Positions 32,801 through 44,092 of a DNA stretch of 64,000 nt are shown in pieces. A program made the position numbers and the translations under genes. Position 1 is the first letter of the stretch. Each line of letters starts with the position of its first letter. The notes beneath the pieces are model-generated. The model ran no database searches and had not been told where the DNA came from. It was given only the letters and a program-made list of their open reading frames with translations. Source of the stretch: Nannochloris sp. 'desiccata' (taxonomy: Eukaryota > Chlorophyta > Trebouxiophyceae > Chlorellales > Chlorellaceae); the NCBI GenBank assembly GCA_019044685.2, contig JAGTXX020000015.1, positions 1,922,001-1,986,000 of the forward strand. Direction: 5' to 3'.

Positions 32801-35800
32801 GTTTCATATCTAATTTTAATGGAAACTCAAACCTATCTTTCACTTTCCACCTTGAGTACGTCTCATAATCCCATTCAAATCGCTTTAAATGCAGCATGAG
32901 TGTGTTGGGTAAAGCACCAATCAGTGTTCTTTTCTCAGCATCTACTTTCTTCCCGAGCTCTTCACACAGCCACTGGTTTTCACCATTCATCATTTCAACA
33001 GCGACATACGATTCTAAACTTTCAGTCAACCCTTTTTTCCCGCGAACATCGAGAGAAACTTGATAAAAATCTTCATTCCGTTGTGAGCGGAGTTCTGGGC
33101 GGCCGGCAACCGTGATCACTTGAGCAAAGGTACCACCGAGCGCAGCATGGATAGCACGAGGATGTCCTTCACTACGTAAATGCTCATCTACAGAGTCTTG
33201 AAGCCGGGTAAAGAACTCATACGCGTCTTGATGTTCCCTGATATTTACAGATTGGCCTTCGTAATCTTTGAACGCTCGCCAAAAACCACGTGGTTCAAAA
33301 TAAGGGGCCACTCCTGCTGCCAAATGAGCAAACATGGTCTGTACTTGATGGAACACAGAGTCTAGTTGTTGGGTTTCAGGTACAGCGGGGGCAGAAAGGA
33401 TTAATCGACGGACAGTTGGCTGCATAAAGAGTTGCTGGAAGGTAGCATTCATATAGCAAGTGGCACCGCCATTGCAGAGGCCACAGAGAGATCCAGGAGA
33501 TCGAAGAGAAGGAAGAGGTCCATTTCGGAACATATTTGGGTAAATACTTGCCCCAGCATCAATTAAACGCATGAAAAGAGGATGCGCAGCATCCCAACTG
33601 GCCCTGTTGTGAGTCATCAGTTCAGATAATAATTCAAAACAGACGTCCCGGCATGCAATGCTGTGCTGCGCTGCGCGGAGAGCACGTGGGTGTGCTTCAA
33701 AGATAATATCAATGCTGACGGCGCGGCCTGGTTCAGGGTGGGCACTGGCAAGAACATCGAGTTCAGGGAACAAGCAGCATTGAAGTAACTTGTTCACCAA
33801 ACCAGAAGACTGAAAAGAAAAAAAGAAGCAAAATGAAGGGTAAATTGGTTAATTTTTACTGTCTTTCCATCAAATACTCTCTCCTTATACTAATTAGTAC
33901 AATTAATAACACTAGTTATCTGTTTGTATACACTCGCTATCTTACCTCTGCGATACTATGGCAATCAAGTCTCCTTATTAAAATTAAAATACTTTCCACC
34001 GTCGCCTTGACTGGTCCAATATCACCACCATCTACCGCTGCTACAAATCGATCTACAAGCTGGCCAAGCACTCCTTCAGCGACTATAGCTTCCTCGGCAT
34101 TCAAATTACTTAAAAATGAACTGATTAAGAACGTTTGATCGTCATTTGAATCGATTGCTAACAGCAGGGGGGTGACAATGTTTGAAAAAGTCCAGCTACG
34201 GGCCTCGGCAGAAGCTGCGACAAAGTGGTGAATCCAGGTATTTACGGTGGCGCGTAAAGCTTGCTTGGGGTGGGAGAGTAACGTAAGAATAACACTAGAA
34301 AGACGGTCTGCATGAGGTGTAGATGAAAGAACCTTTCCTTCCGGCAATGCTGCTGCAGGTGGCGATGGTGATGAAGGAGACACAAGGAAAGTAGCCAAGG
34401 TGGGCACAGCATCAATGCATGTTCTCAGTAAATGGAGAGCTTTATAGCACAGGTCATCAGTCCAATGTGCCACGATGACAGCATCATCGGGGGTTGTCTT
34501 TAGTGGACGAGGTAAGGCCCCACAAGTACCACCGCCTGCGATAAAATGACTCTTCTGCAGAGAAGAAGAAGAAGCAGAATAACTCTGCTCTTCTCTGACA
34601 ATGGATGAATGCATCATAGCCAACGTGTATATAGCTATACACTGCACTGCAAGGGTATCTTCCAGTTTAACTCCATCAGCAGTTGTTATATCTCCCTGTT
34701 GCGCTTCTTCACCAGTATCGTCACCAGTATCAAGACCAACATTTTCTACAGCGAAGTTTTTTCTATTCAAAATATCCTCGCTAACCGCGTTTGCCAACAA
34801 AATTGTAGCTACATGCAACTGATGATCAGCTGCTGCAGACACCGTCGGTGTGGCAGGTATCGCAGCGGCCACTTCCAGCAACGTGGGCATGATATTACTA
34901 GCAAATAAGCGAGTTTGTAGAGCTGCAGCACGCATTTCATGATCAGCAGTGACGTCATGAGCCGTCAAAGGATTATTTGCTGGTAAAATTAAGACACAGA
35001 GGGCTTCTATTAAATACCTCATTACTGCCACTTTACCAATAGACACATAGGAACTATAAGTACCATCTGGAGACGAGATAATACGAAGTAAAGAGGTACG
35101 GGAAAGCTCAGATGAGGTGTTTGTGTTGGTGGCGTTGTCGTTAAGAAGCAAGCTTTGAACATCGTTGATGGCTTGGGTGCAGGTGGGTAAAGCATTGAGT
35201 AGTCCTTTTGCAGCTCCCCGTAAAAGATGACCCAAGGACCCCATTTCATCTTCGCATTCTTCAGGTGAATGGATTTGTTCCATCGTCAAAGCTAGGCTGT
35301 AAATATTGCAGTTTGGGCTCTCTTCAGCAGCAGCAACTAAAGCCTCACTCGCTGAAGTTGTTGCAGCCGCTCCTCCCACAGCTCCCGCTGCTGCCACCGA
35401 TCCCGAAGCGGTTAGTTCTTCTCTAGCAGCTTGAGGCAGCGTTGACAGCTCCCATGCAGGGTTGGGACGAGGTGAAAACGCAAGCATTACAGTCGATTTA
35501 AGACTATCATCACGGTTAATTGTCACCCCATCATCGAGTAACTCTTTCCCACCACCAAATAATCGTAAATTTGCAGGAGACACAGGTCGACCAATTGCAG
35601 TAGAGACCTTTTCTGCGGCGACAGCACGTAGGACACCAACATAGCTATTCTTAGGTAAAGAAATTGTCAGCTTTTGCACAACTGTGGCTACTCCAAAAGA
35701 CGGCAGCTGTAAATCGATTGTGGTGGTACTCTCCCGATAACTAGCAGCATGAGAAAATTTGACAGGCAAAGACTTTGCTTGTCCGTTTTCTATTAATTGC

Positions 35801-38800
35801 TGTAGATACAATAACGCTCTTTTCGCTGTATTCGCAGCTTGTTTCATCGCTTGCGTATCTACAGCTGAAGAAACAAGAAGCGGAGGAGCATCGTGCCACC
35901 CCCTTTCAGGTAACCGGCCACAAAGGGTACTTACTGCAGTTTCAAGTTCATTCTGCCACGTAGATAACTCAGTTCCTAGTAAATTGGCATATTCTACACT
36001 AGAAAATACAGCCTGAGCGTCATGGGCGACGAGTCTAGATAATAAAACTGAAGCTTGGGTAGCAGCAGGATCCTCAGCATGCAATGCCGTCGAGAGTAAG
36101 ACAGATCTCCAAGCTGGCCACTGACTTTTAGAGCTCAGCCCCACATCATTGGCTAAATCGTAGTTCTCATACCCTTCTCTATTCTTCACATCTATATTCC
36201 AATTATTCACTGCAGCCATGTATAAAGTTAAACATTGCCACCCGTACCACGACATAAACTGAGGCTCCACAGCACAGAGAGATTCTGTTAGGAATCTATT
36301 TGCAGCGACTATCTCAATCTCTTTGCGTCTATCGTGGACCATCAACATGAGTAATCGCCATGAAGAATCTGAATCAGCAGCCGTTGCTGCTTCCACCGTT
36401 GCCCATCGAAGAATGCGATTAAGTTGGAGAGAGGTTATGTAGTAATTGCCACGCACGATGAGTTCAGAGAGCATTCGATGGTATTTCTCAACAGCCATAG
36501 CGTGGGATATACAACCTACAGGTGGTGCAGTAGCTGTAGTGGAAGTTGATGTACCCGCAGCGGCCATGGCAGCACGTTGGTGAGCTAGAAAGTCAGAATA
36601 AGCATCCATCCCCATAACAAAGAGCTTAGCATTGGCATTGATGTCTTCAAAAAAAGCACGTTCTAGCTCCTGTAAACCGTTCAACAGTTTCGAAGTAACA
36701 AATTTAGAAAACAGTTGGGAAAAGAAGATTTGTTTGTTTGTTTGTTTGTAGTTTTCTAAATCAGAAAAATTAAAGTATACTCACCGGCTTAGGGAAATAG
36801 GCAGGAACGATCTTGGTAAACGTTTCAAACAACTGATACGCTGCAGGGACACCTCCTTTTCCACTTTTTAATGCCTCTGTACACTTTTCAGTCACTAATC
36901 TAGCCCAATCTGTGTCAGTTCCAGGGGCACTACAATCAATGTACCGCAGACACGCATCACTCAAATACGCTGACGTGGCAGCTTCTAGGGGAGCTTCGGT
37001 GCGTAGAATAATACTGCAGAGAGTATTTAATACCTCATGTGGCATTGCATAGTCACTATCGTTACGGGATATACTTTCTAATAACTTTAAAGAAAGTGTA
37101 AGTAGTGGAGGTGATTCACTTAAAGCCATTTCTGCTGCCCTTTGTAAGACGTTTCTCTGCGTTTCTGTAGGTAAATGAGGCGTTAGAGCACCCAGAATGG
37201 AACATACGTTTACTTTAATATCTTCAAAGGTAGCTGCATCTTCTATCAGGTCCCACAAAAAGGAAATGTGAGTGGTCGTGACGGTGCCGTGCCGAGCTAG
37301 GTGAACTAACAATCGCTGGGCTGCTTCAGCGTATTGAGGTTGGTGGAGATTTGTGCGGAGGATCTGGTCTACTATCTTCTCAGCACAGATCCAATCTATA
37401 AATGCCTGTAAACTTGCAGGAGAAGAAGGAGACCTGTTTCTATTTGGGCTACTACTACAGCCAGCTCGATTTCCCACCACTGTCGCTTCTTCTTCTTCCT
37501 CCTCCTCCGCTTCTAATTCCCTCAAAGTGCTATTACTGCCAGTACTCCATCGTGCTGCCCTAGTGTGCAAATGGTACAATTCCTTCACCGCAGCAAGCTG
37601 TCGAGTGAAATGCCCAGATCGAAGCAACCTTGACACAAGCTCTCGTTGCAATGGCGCCACCATTCCGCATTCTTCCAGCCCACCGTCATTTAGAAAATTA
37701 CAAATATCACAACAGCCATGCAGTACCAAGGTCAAAGTATGATATGCAGGCTGTCCATCATCACCACCGTTATCATTCATGCCACCATTGGCACTACCAC
37801 GACCACCATCATCTTCAAACACAGAAAAATCTGAAGCAGCAGAGAAGCCTTGTTCTATGTACTTTAGTACCGCCTGCACTGAAGGTCTGATTTCTTCTTT
37901 GTATTCAGGAAGCAAAGACTGCATAGCAAAGCTGAGAACATTGATGAACATGTGCACTCCAGATAACCCACACCGATCAGGAGCTTGGAGAGCGGATACG
38001 ATAACATCAAGACCATGGTGCTCCCCAAAAATATTGATGAGATCTGCAACAGTGGGTTGATCTTGGAGAGCGTCCTGCTGTGCCTGCTGCGCTGGTTCAA
38101 GTCCATCTTTGTCTATATCATCATCAAGTCCAGTATGTGTGAGCATATCAGAATTAAATTGACCTGCGTAGGTGCAAGGACCGGTGTAGAGAGGTTGAGG
38201 CGGGTAGACATTGTGTTGCATGAAATTGCTATTGGCGTTGAACAAGTACCAAGAGAGCGTCAAAAGGACGCCTTGGATATCACGTCGCATGTCGCCATTA
38301 AGGGCGGGATTGAATCCGCTGGTTGAGTTCCAATAGAAATAGAGTAATTCGCCACTGTTTTTAAATAAAAAGAAAGCGCAGAGGAAGGGAGCGGAGATTA
38401 GATGAAAGTACTTATTTGGGGGGGGGGGGGGGGGGGGGGGGAGGGGGGGGGGAAGAAAAAAAGTGTTTCGAGAATATATATATTTTTTAATAAGAAGCTT
38501 ACCCAAGATTTGCTAAGATTACAGATACAGTCAGTAAATTCTGCACCTGTACATTTGTGTATTGCTGTACATCTGCTAGGAATAACCGGCTAAATACAGA
38601 AGATATAGTTTCGCGGAGCAGCGGGCGAAGGAAATTTGCTTCGTAAGGTTCATCTGTAAGCCCTCCATTACTGCAGTAATTATTACAAAAAGGACATTGT
38701 TAGTTTAGTTTAAGAATAAGAATACCATGTAGGCTAAAAATACATGGAAAATGATTCTAAAAAGGTTGTTTAAAGGCCTTTTCGGAGGTGGTTTTCTTGA

Positions 38801-39097
38801 TGGGCTTGTCGGAAAAACTTACTTCAAATCTATGAGATATATTGTTGCATGCCTTAGGACGTACGATAGAACTTCAAAATCTATTGGGCGGTCGAATACA
38901 TGAAGAGCTGTGAGCTTCCTTGACAAGCCTGCAGAAGGAGAAGACATATATAGTCAGTCAAATTCAGCGGGAAATATCTGGGCTGTGTTGAGGAAAAACA
39001 TGAAAAGCAGAGACATCAGAGGTAGATAAGCGCCTCGGTACCGACCTTGAAGAGCCTTTGGTCCTATTGCGGCTCTACCGCCGTGTTCAGGTTCCAT
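29880..39097 (-). CDS. Giant USP9X/FAF-type ubiquitin-specific protease
   Basis: Six exons (39046-39097, 38823-38928, 38503-38670, 36785-38354, 33946-36669, 29880-33809) join with matching phases to 2849 residues. The first ~1600 residues are helical, armadillo-like repeats as in USP9X. A ubiquitin-like domain lies at about 945-1032. The USP catalytic domain starts near residue 1650: Cys box GLCNGGATCYMN with catalytic Cys1658, QDAYEFF, and His box GTAFAGHYYSYIKD. The Cys box has Gly where most USPs have Leu. C-terminal helical repeats follow, then Gln-rich stretches, a run of Asp codons and an acidic end. USP9X-type enzymes remove ubiquitin from many trafficking and signalling substrates. 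This is the largest gene in the window. The acceptor at 36669 is less certain than the others because no strong pyrimidine tract precedes it. Confidence 0.85.
38418..38452. repeat. Poly-G tract (G24-A-G10) inside a USP gene intron
   Basis: On the minus (coding) strand it is a C-run inside the 148-bp intron 3 (38355-38502), about 60 bp before the acceptor. Such runs can form G-quadruplexes on the non-template strand and are prone to length errors in sequencing. Confidence 0.95.
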
Positions 39098-39600
39098 ATT
39101 AGCTGTTAGATCAGAATAAACTAATCAGCCTGAACAGCCATGCACCACCAGTCACCGCAGAGGCTTGACGGTCAAACTATCGACGTGGGCTTGATCTAAA
39201 AATAGTTGAGATATACACCGATATGCTGCTGGCTGCTCTTCATATGTTTCTTGTATACTTTTTCAAAAATCAGAAATTGTGATCAAAAATCGAGTGAAAC
39301 ACCCCACTAGACCTTATTAGGAGCGGTTGGTTCTCTCTGCAATGGTTCTAGATCTACACTGCTTTTCAAATATATCTCCAGTACGGGTGCCAGCTGTCTG
39401 TTCTTTGGCTTTCAATTAAAAATGCCAGGGTCAGTTCTTTGCCTTTGTTTTGGTCTTTCAAAGTTAGGTAAAAAGGTATACGTCAACAACAGGCGACGCA
39501 GCTCATTCTCCTGATTTTTACCTCATCTATTTTAATGGCCATCTTTTTTATCTAAAATATAGTAATTTAGCTATCATTCTTCTCCTTTTACCCTGAATCA
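39098..39600. promoter_or_regulatory. Shared divergent upstream region of the USP and sterol C5-desaturase genes
   Basis: 503 bp between two divergent starts. It contains GCTGCTCTTCAT near 39233, the same 12-mer as in the 6286-6948 promoter. No coding signal. Confidence 0.4.
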
Positions 39601-40626
39601 ATGAGACTCTTTAATGTGAGGACAGTTTGCCTCGCGGCGTTCTTACTCTCTGCCGCGGTTGCATACGCCTCTTCCGCTTCCGTAGATGCTACTTCAGCTC
39701 GCCGAACAGCCGGCAGCCCAGTTCCAGCTGCTGGTTCCAACAATGCCACCAGCAGCGTTGGCGCTGCTGCCCTGTTCTTGGGCTCCCCTTCCACAACCTC
39801 CACCAAACAGGAGCGATTGGCACAGATGTATGCAGAAAACGAATGGAAAAACTCTCTCGTCATGTGGATCTTACCAGACTCTGTCAGAGACGCCATGCCT
39901 CATTGGACACAGAGCTGGTTCCGTTGCTGGCTCATGGCATCTGTCCTCTACTTCGGCCTTGGCTCTTTATGGTCCTATTATTGTTACTTCTGTTATGGAG
40001 ATAAACTGTACCCTGCCGGAGAAATTCCTACCTTTGTAGCCTGTGTTGAACAGATGACTGTGGCATTCTTAGCTATGCCTTTATATGCCGCTCTTCCTGC
40101 CTTTACAGAATTTATTTGTGAGCAAGGATGGACGATGGCCTACGCTCGCATTTCCGATGTAGGTTTACCTCGCTATTGCCTTTATTTCGCAATGTACATG
40201 ACCAGTGTTGAATTCTTCGTTTATTGGCAGCATAGATTACTCCACGATATCCGTCCTGGCTACAACTGGCTCCATTACATCCACCACAAGTATAATAAAG
40301 AGCACACCCTAAGCCCATTTGCGGGGCTTGCCTTCCATCCCATTGACGGTATTTTGCAAGCGTTACCATACACGTGGACACTGTTTTATATGCCTATGCA
40401 TTTTTTGACACATGAGTTGTTGTTGTTTGCGACTGCTGTGTGGACTACGAATATACATGACAATATTCATGTTCCATGTGCGCCAATCATGGGTGCCAAG
40501 TACCATACTATTCATCACACCACGTATAAGCATAATTATGGACATTATACGATCTATGCTGATAAGTTCTTTGGCACATTAATTAGTCCTGAAGAGTATG
40601 AGGCCAAACATAATAAGAAAATATAA
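39601..40626 (+). CDS. Sterol C5(6)-desaturase (ERG3/STE1/DWF7 type)
   Basis: Intronless, 341 residues. Four or five hydrophobic segments surround the three di-iron histidine boxes of the fatty-acid hydroxylase superfamily: HRLLH starting at His211, HYIHH starting at His225 and HTIHH starting at His302, the last followed by YKHNYGHY as in true C5-desaturases. The enzyme introduces the C5 double bond of ergosterol and plant sterols in the ER, using cytochrome b5. The first ~25 residues form a cleavable-looking signal peptide, followed by an unusual Ala/Ser/Thr-rich, probably lumenal stretch of ~40 residues before the desaturase core; most homologues start directly with a membrane segment. Confidence 0.9.
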   Translation: MRLFNVRTVCLAAFLLSAAVAYASSASVDATSARRTAGSPVPAAGSNNATSSVGAAALFLGSPSTTSTKQERLAQMYAENEWKNSLVMWILPDSVRDAMPHWTQSWFRCWLMASVLYFGLGSLWSYYCYFCYGDKLYPAGEIPTFVACVEQMTVAFLAMPLYAALPAFTEFICEQGWTMAYARISDVGLPRYCLYFAMYMTSVEFFVYWQHRLLHDIRPGYNWLHYIHHKYNKEHTLSPFAGLAFHPIDGILQALPYTWTLFYMPMHFLTHELLLFATAVWTTNIHDNIHVPCAPIMGAKYHTIHHTTYKHNYGHYTIYADKFFGTLISPEEYEAKHNKKI

Positions 40627-41051
40627 GAAAAGGTTTAAAACTTGTTGGACACCGACCGAGTACGGCAGCAACGTCAATTTCTTTCTCAGTGACATGTTTT
40701 ATTCTTTATTCTTTCTCTTTTATGTCATGGCAGATCATTGATTCCTCTCTTTTATTCTCGGAAAATGAACCTGCGATTTGATTTTTATGCTTAAAGAGAG
40801 ATACGTGAGCATCTCTCCCTTTTGACTGACTTTCTGAACTGAAATCTAATTTACCTTGTCTGTACACACCCCCCTCTTTAATATATATATTGGTTCACTT
40901 CACTGAGGTACTATCCTCTCATGTGTTCATTTTCACCTAGATAATAATAATTATTAACAAGCTAAAAGAGATGTTGGACAAGCAACGGCTTAATAAAGTA
41001 AAAAGTAAACGCAAGAGGGACAAAAAAATAAAGGAGATAAATAGAGATGAT
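40627..41051. other. Convergent intergenic, 425 bp
   Basis: 3' flanks of the desaturase and of the Ser-Pro repeat gene. A/T-rich, nothing recognised. Confidence 0.4.
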
Positions 41052-41853
41052 TTAGTACATCGAAATGATGGCAACAGCTCCAACTACAAGAGCAGAGATG
41101 GCAGTGTAGACGCTGGGGGCGGAGTTGGGAGCAGGAGGGGCAGGGGCAGGGGCGGAAGCGCCGTCTTCTTCTCCAGCACCGCCCTCAGGCTCGGGAGAAG
41201 GCTCGGGGGACAGCTCGGGAGAAGGCTCGGGAGAAAGCTCAGGGGACAGCTCGGGAGAAGGCTCGGGAGAAAGCTCAGGGGGCAGCTCGGGAGAAGGCTC
41301 GGGAGAAAGCTCGGGGGACAGCTCGGGAGAAGGCTCGGGAGAAAGCTCGGGGGACAGCTCGGGAGAAGGCTCGGGAGACAGCTCAGGGGACAGCTCAGGA
41401 GAAGGCTCAGGGGACAGCTCAGGGGACAGCTCAGGAGAAGGCTCAGGGGACAGCTCAGGAGAAGGCTCGGGAGAAAGCTCAGGGGACAGCTCGGGAGACA
41501 GATCGGGAGACAGCTCAGGAGAAGGCTCAGGGGACTCTGCAAAATGGTGTGAGAATACGAATGGCAGTTTGATCAAAGGGTTTAATATTAAGTAAACAGC
41601 CAAAGGTTGACTCGATCATCACCCCATCACCATTGAAGGCGAAAAGTCAATCTGAACCTCAAAGAAGAAGAAAAAATCACGGTTATAACTTACGAGCACG
41701 CACAACTGCTGCAAGAGCAAGCATGGCGACGAGGGTGATAAGAAACTGCAGTTGGTGTGAAAGTTGATGTATGATGAGCGAACGAGATGACAGTGACGTA
41801 TGAAAGAGAACACGCAGTTTATGCCAGTGCATCACAAGCCGCACCTTCTTCAT
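41052..41853 (-). CDS. Secreted Ser-Pro-Glu repeat protein with GPI-anchor signal (hydroxyproline-rich surface protein)
   Basis: Exons 41694-41853 and 41052-41536 join in frame to 214 residues. Exon 1 ends with a signal peptide (hydrophobic ITLVAMLALAAVV, then Arg-Ala and a Gln). The splice leads directly into about 28 copies of a four-residue unit Ser-Pro-Glu-Pro or Ser-Pro-Glu-Leu, coded by a 12-bp minisatellite. After a Gly/Glu/Pro/Ala-rich linker, the protein ends with a small-residue site and a hydrophobic tail (TAISALVVGAVAIISMY), as in GPI-anchored arabinogalactan proteins. Ser-Pro arrays are typical substrates for prolyl hydroxylation and O-glycosylation in algal walls, but the Glu at every third position is unusual. 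The start Met is uncertain: a shorter signal peptide starting within exon 1 is possible. The opposite frames are also open because of the repeat; this one was chosen for its targeting signals at both ends. Confidence 0.78.
41193..41535. repeat. 12-bp coding minisatellite array
   Basis: About 28 imperfect copies of a 12-bp unit (consensus on plus strand GGCTCGGGAGAA, alternating with AGCTCGGGGGAC-like units). It codes the Ser-Pro-Glu-(Pro/Leu) repeats on the minus strand and keeps several other frames open. Confidence 0.92.
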
Positions 41854-42174
41854 TGTTGCTGATGTTTTGTAAAAGTAAAACTTTAATTAAAATGGTGTAA
41901 AAATGCGTAGAGCGGAGAGCTTTTCTCTGCATAAGCCCTCCAGAAGAAGTCAAAACGTTGACCAGCAACGTTTGACAAATTCAGAATATTAGAATTATTA
42001 ATTTACCCAGGAAATTAAAGTTAAAAATCAAAGTATTGTAAATAAACTGAATAAAATTATGCTGAAAGCTATACGTATACCAAAAGAAAATCAAAAAAGT
42101 AAAGCAACGTGATCAATCAGTGAATAATAATCGTTGTGATTGTTGTGATCAAAAAGATTAATGCTATTTTATTT
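41854..42174. promoter_or_regulatory. Upstream region of the Ser-Pro repeat gene with a strong hairpin
   Basis: 321 bp. At 41949-41976 the arms GTCAAAACGTTG and CAACGTTTGAC pair (one bulged A) around ACCAG. The core CGTTGACCAGCAACG (41956-41970) matches, with one base change, the palindrome in both 596-bp repeats. It sits ~100 bp upstream of the start codon. Confidence 0.5.
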
Positions 42175-43594
42175 TCAAGCTGTTTCTACTTCAACCCCCT
42201 TAGCCACCATTTCTTTCGCAACTACTTCACCATTCACATTCGTATTGTCTTCAGCACTCGCTTTCTCCCCTCGCATTTCAGCTTGCCAGCGTTCCACCCT
42301 CTGCATCACCTCGGGGTCCTGCCAAGGACCTGGTTCCTCTATAAGCGGAGTTTTATTCTTTCCACCATATTGGGCCATGAGATTCTCAGGGGCAATGTAT
42401 TTCAACAACTCTGCTTCATAGTCCACAGGCAATACCTCAATTTTAGATTGTGTACGACTGTCTAAGAGGTACTTGATCATGGACCAAATCACTCTAAATG
42501 TCGTCGGAGCATTGATAATCAAGGCTTTATGCATCAACTCTGGGTAATAGTCTTGATCAATAGCCATAATTTTACCCATAATATTTCGTACTTCTCCTGT
42601 TAATGTACTCACACCAACCCCATCCATATCCATGATCACAACACTTTGATATCGTTGTTTTCCTGCTTTGATCGTACAGGCAGGACCGATTTTCTTAACA
42701 TACTTTTCTTGTTGTGAAATGTGATATTGAATGGCTCTATCCAAAGTAGTGAATTTCCAGAGCTCGTCTGTATCGATATTACCAGGTTGTTGAATGTAGA
42801 CGGGTCTGCCGTCTCTATCAGTGCAGAAAAAGCCTTCTGGGTAGTGTTTGTGGAATTCATTTTTTTCGGTGAAATTTAAATCTGTAGCTATTGTATCTGC
42901 CTTGACACTTTCACGCCATTTCAATGTTTTGAGGACCATTTCTTTGGCTTTGAGGATGTCGTGTTTGCGGGCGCGGAGGTAGCGGCGAAGGCATTCGAGA
43001 TCTGTTATTATTGTTGAAAAGGAGGAAAAGAAAATGAGTTGCAAGCAAATGGAAAATTTATTAAAAGCAGCAGAAGAGAAAAATCGAGTTGTTACCTTTC
43101 CATTCTGGGGCAAGAGCTACTTCTAATAGTAATTCATCTCTAAGTTGAACCAGAAGAACATTCTGCAATTGATAATCGACAAAAAGAGAACTAGTAAATT
43201 AGGTTGCTGCAAACCGCCATGTAGTATTCAACCGCCGCCATCATCAACTGACAGAATCTGTACATAAAAAACAGTCATCAACGCTCTTCAGATAGAATTG
43301 TACCTCCTGCTCCAATGTAACACCCCAATCAGCTCTGCATTCTCTGTCTTCCTGGCTCAAAGGCACGCCGGAGACGTCTTCCTCCTCCTCCTGCAGCAAC
43401 AAGATTCGATGAGATGATCAGGGATTATGTGAAGTTTAACGATGAAAAATATGCATCAACGCTTTGTCAACGAGTACTAGTATTCTACAGCATCAATGCA
43501 CATAAACGAGGATGAGAATAGAGCTGAAAAAAGTCCCACTTACTGGCGACTGAACAACTAATCCTTTCAATTTTGAGGTAAAGTCGGAGAACAT
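42175..43594 (-). CDS. Sec14-like (CRAL-TRIO) lipid transfer protein
   Basis: Exons 43544-43594, 43304-43390, 43096-43162 and 42175-43001 join with matching phases to 343 residues. The CRAL-TRIO N-terminal helices end in LECLRRYLRARKHDILKA. The Sec14 lipid-binding domain follows, with the typical GRPVYIQQPG strand, an IMDMDGVGVSTL strand, the YPELMHKALIINAP segment and FRVIWSMIKYLLD helix. Members exchange phosphatidylinositol and other lipids between membranes and prime PI kinases. The first exon starts with a short Phe/Ser/Lys element. No GOLD or nodulin tail is present, so it is a stand-alone Sec14. A poly-Glu stretch opens exon 2. Confidence 0.9.
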
Positions 43595-44092
43595 TGCAGG
43601 TTTATAGTACTAGAATCAAGGCTATATCACTTCTTAGAGTAATCTGTGAGAAGATAGAATTGAAGATAAAGTTCCAGCACAACAATTGAATTCAACTTGG
43701 GGATTCAACACTTTCAGCTGAACTTAATTTAGGAGCTGTAATGCTGTTAATGGGTTAGTGGATAGCTTAACTAATATAATAACAGGCTGTTAATGGCAGT
43801 CTGCATGATCAAATGATCCGAGGCTCCTTAAAGCAGGCGAAAAGTCGCTTTTCACCCCCAACGGCAGCAGCAGAGCTGCTGTTTAAAAACATGAAGTTCA
43901 TCCAACGTTGAACGCACTGCGGCAGCACCGTCAGGTTGACATCTTTTTAATACTCATTAAATCACCTACAAGGGTGCGAGTGAATGCCTTAGTAATTGCT
44001 CCAGCACCCAGAAAGCCTTTGCACCTGGCATTTTCCATACATTAGTTAAGATTCGAAATTTTGAATTTGTTTTTCATCTTTTTCAAAGACGC
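43595..44092. promoter_or_regulatory. Shared divergent upstream region, 498 bp
   Basis: Lies between the Sec14-like gene and the small membrane-anchored gene. No coding signal; promoter role by position only. Confidence 0.35.

Noticed and set aside
41193..41535. CRISPR-like spacing of repeats
   Set aside because: Units are contiguous 12-bp coding repeats with no unique spacers, in a eukaryotic gene.
41084..41595. Open frames on the plus strand and a second minus frame through the 12-bp repeat array (Gly-Ser-Glu or Leu-Ser-Cys-Pro repeats)
   Set aside because: They arise because the repeat unit is a multiple of three without stops. Only the Ser-Pro frame has a signal peptide after splicing and a GPI-type end.
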